Source of the DNA: an uncultured Eubacterium sp.
GTDB lineage: Bacteria > Bacillota_A > Clostridia > Lachnospirales > Lachnospiraceae
NCBI GenBank assembly: GCA_948468465.1
Contig: CAOKJJ010000059.1
Span: 1-27,138, forward strand
Length of the DNA stretch: 27,138 nucleotides
Reading direction: 5' to 3'
Shown: positions 22,224-27,138 of the stretch, piece after piece
Layout of the letters: each line of letters starts with the position of its first letter
Numbering within the stretch: position 1 is the stretch's first letter
Position numbers and translations under genes: made by a program
Notes under the pieces: model-generated
What the model was told of the DNA's origin: nothing
The model's database searches: none
What the model saw: only the letters and a program-made list of their open reading frames with translations

Positions 22224-23471
22224 ATGTATACAAATAAGGATAATATTAAACAAGAAACAGATTATTTTGATGTGTGCGCAAAATATCCACATATTCCGCA
22301 TTTTATAATTCTAAAAATAGAATTGCAAAGACGTGGTTTTGAATTATCGAGCAAGGCTTTAGAAAAGGTGGATTTGAAACGACATCAAACACAACAGAGA
22401 TCTATTAGCAGGGAAACACAAGGGGACTTACCAGTATCATTGATGTTAAGAGATGGAACAACAGTTATAACACGACCTGTTATACACAAAAAAGAAAATC
22501 AGTTATCACCAATCTTAATCGATGTTGAGGAGGATGTATTTGTATTAAAATATGGCGATACAGTATTGGAAGAAGTATATTTTTGGGATAAGCCAGATTA
22601 TTATGAAAAATTAACCAGCCGCGGTATACCGATGTGGCAGGTAGCAAGTGCAAGACCTCAAAGAATAGATATAAATCCATATCAATTTTGTGATTTTTGG
22701 AAAAGAACCGGATTTGGTTGTAAGTTTTGTGAAATAGCATCAACATTTCACAAACAAAATAAGCCGTGTTTTTTGGAGTTGGACGATATTAGTGAGACAA
22801 TACAAGAGGCATTAAAAGAAAAAGGAAGATATGCTAGTATCTTTCTGACAGGGGGAAGCTGTATTGGTGGAAAAGAACTTTTTGATGAAGAAGTAAATTT
22901 ATACGTTAAAATTTTGAAAAAAATAGGAGAAAATTTTAATGTTTCAAAATTTCCGAGTCAACTAATTGGGAGTTCTTATAATGAAAAACAATTAAGATAT
23001 TTGTATGAAAATACTGGATTAATGTCGTATACAGCTGATATAGAAGTGCTTAATAAAGAAATGTTTGAATGGATATGTCCAGGAAAGGCATATTATGTTG
23101 GATACGATAATTGGAAAGAAAGGTTATTTCAAGCAGTTGATATATTTGGGAAAGGGTATGTAAATACTGGAATAGTATGTGGGGTAGAGTTAGCTGCACC
23201 ATATGGATTTAGATCAGAAGAAGAGGGAATAAAAAATACTTTAGTACAGGCAGAAGAAATGTTTAAAAATGGTATATTGGTAGTAGGATGTGTATGGAGA
23301 ATTGCTTCTGGATCGATTTTTGCAAAGCAAAAAATGCCGTCTTTAGATTACTACGTACAAATAGCAGACGGGTTAAATAATTTGAATAAAAAGTATGGTG
23401 TAAGTAATGGAGTAGATGATTATAGGAGATGTGGCAACCATCCCAATACTGATTTGGCAAGAATGTGGTGA
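22224..23471 (+). CDS. Radical SAM enzyme with a CX9CX2C cluster motif
   Basis: The 415-residue protein has a poorly conserved first 130 residues (possible substrate-binding domain). The radical SAM core starts at INPYQFCDFWKRTGFGCKFC, where Cys156, Cys166 and Cys169 space as CX9CX2C instead of the usual CX3CX2C. Downstream are a GGE-like segment (FLTGGSCIGGKELFDEE), YTADIEVLNKEMFEWICPGK, a CGVELAAPYGF segment and a C-terminal GVDDYRRCGNHPNTDL. The ADIEVLNKEMF...CPGK pattern recalls a group of uncharacterised radical SAM proteins in anaerobes. The reaction is unknown. The ribosome site is weak (GAAAAGTGG). It is the first gene of an AT-rich cassette and is followed after 10 bases by an FMN split-barrel protein, which may share its redox chemistry. 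Cys motif and fold are confident; role is open. Confidence 0.8.
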   Translation: MYTNKDNIKQETDYFDVCAKYPHIPHFIILKIELQRRGFELSSKALEKVDLKRHQTQQRSISRETQGDLPVSLMLRDGTTVITRPVIHKKENQLSPILIDVEEDVFVLKYGDTVLEEVYFWDKPDYYEKLTSRGIPMWQVASARPQRIDINPYQFCDFWKRTGFGCKFCEIASTFHKQNKPCFLELDDISETIQEALKEKGRYASIFLTGGSCIGGKELFDEEVNLYVKILKKIGENFNVSKFPSQLIGSSYNEKQLRYLYENTGLMSYTADIEVLNKEMFEWICPGKAYYVGYDNWKERLFQAVDIFGKGYVNTGIVCGVELAAPYGFRSEEEGIKNTLVQAEEMFKNGILVVGCVWRIASGSIFAKQKMPSLDYYVQIADGLNNLNKKYGVSNGVDDYRRCGNHPNTDLARMW

Positions 23472-23481
23472 GGATAATAGT

Positions 23482-23940
23482 ATGATAATTTGTGATGAGA
23501 TAAGAATGAGATTTAATAGTTCTGGCACAAAAAAAGTAATTGCTACAGTTAGTGAGAAAGGGGATGTACATGTTACTTTTAAAGATATGCTATTTATAGA
23601 TTATGAGGGAAATATAATTTTACTGGAAATTTTAGAAAAATCTATTACAAATAGAAATCTAGTTTATAGTATATGGTTTAAAAAGATAATAGCAATGAAC
23701 GCTTTAATGGAAGATGGTGATAGTTTTCATATTCGAGCGATTCCGGTTAGAGCAATTGTTTCAGGAAAAGAGTTTGAAAAATATTATGGGATCCTTCAAA
23801 AAGAAATGGGAGATGTTGATTTGTCAACAGTATGGGTGTTTAAAATAGTTGAAATAAGTGAAAAAACATTAAAGAAACGTATTGAAGAAGATGAAATTAA
23901 ATATCCTATAATTAAGCATTTGGATAGAATGTTGCAGTAA
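23482..23940 (+). CDS. FMN-binding split-barrel (pyridoxamine phosphate oxidase-like) protein
   Basis: A 152-residue protein is called from ATG 23482 with a GTGAGGAT site upstream. It reads KKVIATVSEKGDVHVTFKDM, NIILLEILEKSITNRNLVYS, IWFKKIIAMNALMEDGDSFH, IRAIPVRAIVSGKEFEKYYG, DVDLSTVWVF. This pattern belongs to a clostridial flavin split-barrel family whose members share the NLVYSIWF and DLSTVW motifs, distinct from the protein at 9084. It probably binds FMN as a dimer. It is separated by 10 bases from the radical SAM gene, so co-translation is likely and a shared pathway is plausible; the actual substrate is unknown. Confidence 0.72.
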   Translation: MIICDEIRMRFNSSGTKKVIATVSEKGDVHVTFKDMLFIDYEGNIILLEILEKSITNRNLVYSIWFKKIIAMNALMEDGDSFHIRAIPVRAIVSGKEFEKYYGILQKEMGDVDLSTVWVFKIVEISEKTLKKRIEEDEIKYPIIKHLDRMLQ

Positions 23941-23967
23941 GGGTATTAAATACAGAGGAATAAAGAT

Positions 23968-24582
23968 GTGGGAAAAAGAAAAAAGAGAAGTGAAAATTCT
24001 AACGATTCAACAAAGAATGAATATAAAGATATTATCAATTTTGCAAATTACATTTTTGAACAGGTTAAAATACAACAAGAAACCAGAGATAAGTGGATGG
24101 AGATTTATCTGTCGATTGTAGGAGGTGTAGCTACATTTGCTACTTTTACTATGGCATTTTTTACAGAAACTATAGCAATGAATGAGTTATATTTAGTTTT
24201 AGGAACTATATTTTTATTTACTGGAGTGTTGGGAATTATTTTTTATTTATTGTTTTTATGCCAACGAGTAAATTATAAATTGCATTATAAAGTATTATAT
24301 GAGATTCAGAAGATTGTTATTGACGAATATTTATCAAATTCATATGATGTATATTATCCTACAAATAGAACTCCTTTTAAAAAATTTAAGAGGGGTGCAG
24401 ACTTTTATGCGTCAATTATTCAAAATTTAATAATTGTAAGCTGTTTTGTTTTAAGTAGCTTGTTCTTTTCAATGGGTCTTAGTAAATCAAAAAGATATAT
24501 TGCAGTTGTCTGTATTTTTGTAGCGATTATCATAGAATTTATATTGAGAGTATTATATAAACTTTATGAGAATATAGTATAA
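23968..24582 (+). CDS. Four-helix membrane protein of unknown function
   Basis: A 204-residue protein is called from GTG 23968; an out-of-frame ATG overlaps at 23966. The site CAGAGGAA lies about 9 bases upstream. A hydrophilic basic N-terminus (GKRKKRSENSNDSTKNEYKD) and an amphipathic helix precede two paired membrane segments (about 48-70 and 75-97: GGVATFATFTMAFFTET, GTIFLFTGVLGIIFYLLFL). A polar middle domain of 50 residues and a second pair near the C-terminus follow (LIIVSCFVLSSLFFSMGL, IAVVCIFVAIIIEFILRVLY). The 2TM-soluble-2TM form resembles SLATT-type proteins, but that is speculation. No family is recognised. It lies between the FMN protein and ATP-grasp genes in the same AT-rich cassette. 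Confidence 0.6.
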   Translation: MGKRKKRSENSNDSTKNEYKDIINFANYIFEQVKIQQETRDKWMEIYLSIVGGVATFATFTMAFFTETIAMNELYLVLGTIFLFTGVLGIIFYLLFLCQRVNYKLHYKVLYEIQKIVIDEYLSNSYDVYYPTNRTPFKKFKRGADFYASIIQNLIIVSCFVLSSLFFSMGLSKSKRYIAVVCIFVAIIIEFILRVLYKLYENIV

Positions 24583-24592
24583 GGTGAAATTT

Positions 24593-25489
24593 ATGAAACA
24601 TAAAACTTATAAAAAAATATATATGATTTGTTGTAAGTTGGGTCTACAGCATTTAGTTGATTCTATTCCTGATGAACTTTATTTAAAGCTAGTATATTAT
24701 TTACAATGCGGATATTGGCCCGATTTTGATAATCCAGTAACATATAATGAAAAACTACAGTGGGTTAAATTATACGACAGAAACCCATACTATTCTAAAC
24801 TTGTAGATAAGTATAAAGCAAAAAAAATTGTTGAATCGATATTAGGAAAATCATATGTTATTCCAACTTTGGCTGTTGCTGATTCTTTTGATGACATCGA
24901 TATTGCTATGCTTCCTAAACAATTTGTGATAAAATGTACACATGATTCTGGGAGTATAGTAATTTGCAGAGATAAAGAGCAGATTAACTGGAGAAAAATG
25001 AGAAAAGATTTTAATCGATTGCTTAAACGAAATTATTATGGTTATTTAAGAGAGTGGCAATATAAGAATGTAAAACCACGCATTATCGTTGAGAAATTTA
25101 TAGGTAACAAGGAAAGCTTGCCTACAGACTATAAATTTTTTTGTTTTAATGGTGAACCTAAAATTGTTATGGTGGCGAAAGATAGAAATACGATTGTAAA
25201 ATCAAATTTTTACGATATGAGTTTCAAAAAATTACCTCTTAAAATAGAAAATCCAAATTTTGATGTTTTGATAGAAAAACCAGATAATTTTGATAAGATG
25301 GTTCAGGTGGCTTGTTTGCTTTCAAAAGGAATAAGGCATGTAAGGGTTGATTTATATAATGTTTCTGGACATATTTATTTTGGAGAAATGACGTTTCAAC
25401 ATTGGGGTGGATTCTCACACATCACAACACAGGAGTGGGATAAAAAAATGGGAGGATGGATATCAATTGATGACAATTTTGAACGGTAG
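24593..25489 (+). CDS. TupA-like ATP-grasp family protein
   Basis: A 298-residue protein is called from ATG 24593, with AAGGTG 6 bases before it; the GTG at 24584 is less likely. Key segments are NPVTYNEKLQWVKLYDRNPY, YSKLVDKYKAKKIVE, QFVIKCTHDSGSIVICRDKE, ADYKFFCFNG-like TDYKFFCFNGEPKIVMVAKD, and HVRVDLYNVSGHIYFGEMTF, QHWGGFSHI. These are hallmarks of the TupA-like ATP-grasp family, found in surface polysaccharide clusters; the founding member makes teichuronopeptide. The acidic metal-binding VDLY...GEMTF part is present. It probably ligates an amino or other carboxylate group to a glycan, with the sugar or amino acid unknown. The galacturonokinase-like gene follows after 15 bases, in line with acidic-sugar surface chemistry. 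Confidence 0.8.
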   Translation: MKHKTYKKIYMICCKLGLQHLVDSIPDELYLKLVYYLQCGYWPDFDNPVTYNEKLQWVKLYDRNPYYSKLVDKYKAKKIVESILGKSYVIPTLAVADSFDDIDIAMLPKQFVIKCTHDSGSIVICRDKEQINWRKMRKDFNRLLKRNYYGYLREWQYKNVKPRIIVEKFIGNKESLPTDYKFFCFNGEPKIVMVAKDRNTIVKSNFYDMSFKKLPLKIENPNFDVLIEKPDNFDKMVQVACLLSKGIRHVRVDLYNVSGHIYFGEMTFQHWGGFSHITTQEWDKKMGGWISIDDNFER

Positions 25490-25504
25490 AAAAGGACGAA
25501 AAAA

Positions 25505-26683
25505 ATGATAAATGAAAAATTTGGGAAATTTTTTGCAGGGATGTTTCCTGAAAGTGAAGTATTCTGCCCTTACAGGATATGTCCTATTGGAGCACATGTA
25601 GACCATCAGTTTGGAAAAGTATTAGGATTTGCATTAAATAGAGGAATAAATTTATATTATAAGGCGATAGAGAAACCTGTTTTAAAGATATATAGTTCTA
25701 ATTTTGATAATTTAATTACTGTTAAGTTAAAAAAGGATATTCGCATTAAAAATAATTGGAGTGACTATGTACAAGCGGCAATAAATGCATTATTAGATCA
25801 GGGATATAAACTGAGGAATGGGTTTTATGGTGTTATAATGGGAGATCTGCCAATTGGTGGGCTTGCATCTTCTTCTGCGGTATTATTAGTATATTTGACG
25901 GCTTTGAGTAAAATTAATAAGATTTATTTAGAACGTAATGAACTCGTTAGATTAGCTTATCTTGCAGAGCATAAATTTATGAATCTTAATATAGGCATGT
26001 TGGATCAAAGCTGTGAAATTTATTGTAAGGAAGGCAATCTGTTATATCTTGATACTTTGAATAATTATATGGAAAATTTAGTTGCAAAAGAAAACATGCC
26101 ATCGTTTTGTATTTGTATTATTTATACTGGGATATCCAGAACATTAAGGAATACGGTATATAATATTCGGGTAGCTGAATGTAAAGAGGCTGCATCTGTG
26201 CTAAAAAGATATTCTGGTATTTTATCCACGTCTATAACAGAAAGCTATTTAAGAGAAGTGCCAAAGGAGATATTTGAGCATTACAAAAAAGAACTTCCAA
26301 AAAATCTGAGGAAGAGGGCAGAACACTATTTTTCTGAGGAAATGCGATTAGAAAAAGGGATAACTGCATGGAGAAAGGGAAATATAGATGAATTCGGTCA
26401 ATTGATTTTTGAATCGGGTGATAGTTCAATTGAAAATTATGAGTGTGGATGCCTTGAATTCCGGAAGTTACACAGTATAGCAAAGGAAATACCTGAGATT
26501 TGGGGTGGTCGCTTTTCAGGAGCTGGATTTAAAGGGTGTTATATGGCTATAGTAAATTCAGATTGTACCGAACAAATTGAAGAAATTGTTACAGAAAAAT
26601 ATTTAGAGGCATTTCCAGAATTGAAAGGGAAATTTTCGATTCATTTTTGTAATACGGCAGATGGTTTGAAAGCATTAGAATGA
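25505..26683 (+). CDS. GHMP kinase, galactokinase family, galacturonokinase-like
   Basis: The 392-residue protein has the galactokinase fold motifs. The sugar-binding motif is CPYRICPIGAHVDHQFG (residues 21-37), where typical galactokinases read GRVNLIGEHTDY. The phosphate loop is PIGGLASSSAV (116-126), and the C-terminal motif is GGRFSGAGFKGCYMAIV. The AHVDHQ and RAEHYFSEEMRLEKGITAW ... SSIENYECG stretches closely match plant galacturonokinase as I remember it, more than GalK. The expected reaction is ATP-dependent phosphorylation of galacturonate (or a close sugar) at C1, feeding UDP-sugar synthesis. The start has AAAGGACG upstream. It is the last gene of the AT-rich cassette. A weak inverted repeat follows (26683-26722). 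Kinase assignment is firm; galacturonate specificity is an inference. Confidence 0.78.
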   Translation: MINEKFGKFFAGMFPESEVFCPYRICPIGAHVDHQFGKVLGFALNRGINLYYKAIEKPVLKIYSSNFDNLITVKLKKDIRIKNNWSDYVQAAINALLDQGYKLRNGFYGVIMGDLPIGGLASSSAVLLVYLTALSKINKIYLERNELVRLAYLAEHKFMNLNIGMLDQSCEIYCKEGNLLYLDTLNNYMENLVAKENMPSFCICIIYTGISRTLRNTVYNIRVAECKEAASVLKRYSGILSTSITESYLREVPKEIFEHYKKELPKNLRKRAEHYFSEEMRLEKGITAWRKGNIDEFGQLIFESGDSSIENYECGCLEFRKLHSIAKEIPEIWGGRFSGAGFKGCYMAIVNSDCTEQIEEIVTEKYLEAFPELKGKFSIHFCNTADGLKALE

Positions 26684-26722
26684 TACTATTGTTTTGTTTA
26701 AAGGTTTGTAATTTAATAGTAT
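26683..26722 (+). terminator. Possible terminator hairpin after the GHMP kinase
   Basis: ATACTATT (26683-26690) and AATAGTAT (26715-26722) are complementary around a 24-base loop, overlapping the stop codon. No T-run directly follows, so it is weak. A second hairpin, GTGAAG/CTTCAC, lies around 26814-26834. Confidence 0.3.
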
Positions 26723-26879
26723 CTTCTACATTTTATAAAATAAATACGGTATTTGTTGAGGAATTTGAAATATCTTTGTATAGCTATAAAACATTTGAAA
26801 TTTGTTATTATAGTGAAGCCTAAACACTTCACTTAACGTATGGTCAGTAAAGATTTAAGAAAATAATAACAATTGCTTA

Positions 26880-27045
26880 GTAGTAAAACACCCTATCTTT
26901 TACTACGTTTCACGGCTTCAATACGCCGCATTCTGCCCCGTTTTGCCGAAATTGTGATATTTTCAACAATCTATCCGCAAAAACCAACCCGCGCAAAACG
27001 CCGCAAAACACGGCAAAACACCGCAATAAAGGAGGAAAAACCACA
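26880..27045 (+). repeat. Right junction repeats: inverted TTTACTAC pair and CGCAAAAC tandem motifs
   Basis: GTAGTAAA (26880-26887) and TTTACTAC (26899-26906) form an inverted pair. TTCTGCCCCGTTTT (26931-26944) is the exact inverse of the motif at 7578. Between about 26991 and 27027 the motif CGCAAAAC/GGCAAAAC repeats four times. Together with the phosphatase-start relic that follows, this resembles the end of an integrative element. No gene is seen from 26684 to 27045. Confidence 0.5.
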
Positions 27046-27096
27046 ATGATAAAAATACTTTTCATCTGCCACGGCAGGATTTGCTGGCCATGGTAA
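27046..27096 (+). pseudogene. Relic of a low-molecular-weight tyrosine phosphatase start (right copy; possible att core)
   Basis: After a strong AAGGAGG site, ATG 27046 opens MIKILFICHGRICWPW and stops at TAA 27094-27096. This is the phosphatase start MIKILFICHG with a damaged NICRSPMA loop (RICWPW). The first 34 bases match the left copy at 7517 apart from three positions. It marks the right end of the presumed integrated segment. The remaining bases to the window end show no gene. Confidence 0.55.
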
Positions 27097-27138
27097 AATG
27101 CTTATAAATCCAATATTTTTTGTATTTCTTACTCAATT

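Noticed and set aside
26985..27030. CGCAAAAC repeats as a possible CRISPR-like array
   Set aside because: Units are only 8-10 bases, degenerate and without spacers; there are no cas genes.

Overview
The window looks like an accessory-rich chromosomal stretch of an anaerobic gut Firmicute, most likely a Lachnospiraceae-type Clostridium relative. The evidence is the strong AGGAGG ribosome sites, a Rpn-family nuclease with the coiled-coil start common in that group, a BlaI/M56 pair, TraX, a DUF134-NifX fusion, MalY/PatB lyases, and a Tn916-type tyrosine integrase with a DUF6462-like small partner. No rRNA, tRNA or CRISPR array was seen.

Layout. 1-5.2 kb: tail of an AAA+/DUF4143 ATPase, a DUF1801 protein (minus strand), a DUF2871 membrane protein, an MFS transporter, a BlaI-type repressor overlapping an M56 (BlaR1-like) membrane protease, and a frameshifted remnant. 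5.2-7.4 kb: AT-rich, with a strong promoter under an inverted repeat, an orphan secreted protein and an orphan membrane protein. 7.4-7.7 kb: integration-type debris (TTTACTAC repeats and a 20-codon relic of a low-molecular-weight tyrosine phosphatase start). 7.7-14.4 kb: Rpn nuclease, then redox-flavoured genes (FMN split-barrel protein, broken SIR2 gene, HxlR regulator, PadR + TraX, DUF134-NifX, hemerythrin, superoxide reductase remnant). 14.4-21.1 kb: an XRE regulator divergent from an operon of two MalY/PatB C-S lyases, an M20 amidohydrolase, a YfcC-type carrier, RidA and a truncated branched-chain aminotransferase. 21.05-22.06 kb: excisionase-like fragment and a truncated integrase. 22.2-26.7 kb: a clearly AT-rich cassette with a radical SAM enzyme, an FMN split-barrel protein, a four-helix membrane protein, a TupA-like ATP-grasp protein and a galacturonokinase-like GHMP kinase. 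26.7-27.14 kb: a second copy of the TTTACTAC / phosphatase-start junction.

How it fits together. (1) Three copies of one dyad (CTATGAAA-N6-AGT-type) lie upstream of the FMN protein gene, between the SIR2 and HxlR genes, and upstream of the DUF134/hemerythrin genes. This suggests a small local regulon of the HxlR regulator, which has the conserved N-terminal Cys. (2) The C-S lyase/RidA/M20/YfcC operon makes sense as uptake, deacylation and beta-cleavage of (N-acyl) cysteine conjugates, with RidA removing the enamine product. It appears to be decaying: an in-frame TGA in the carrier, a deletion and a lost metal ligand in the M20 enzyme, and truncation of the last gene. (3) The two phosphatase-start repeats, about 19.5 kb apart in the same orientation and each preceded by TTTACTAC repeats, look like attachment junctions of integrative elements stacked at one site. 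The integrase is truncated, and the AT-rich cassette sits between it and the right junction as probable cargo.
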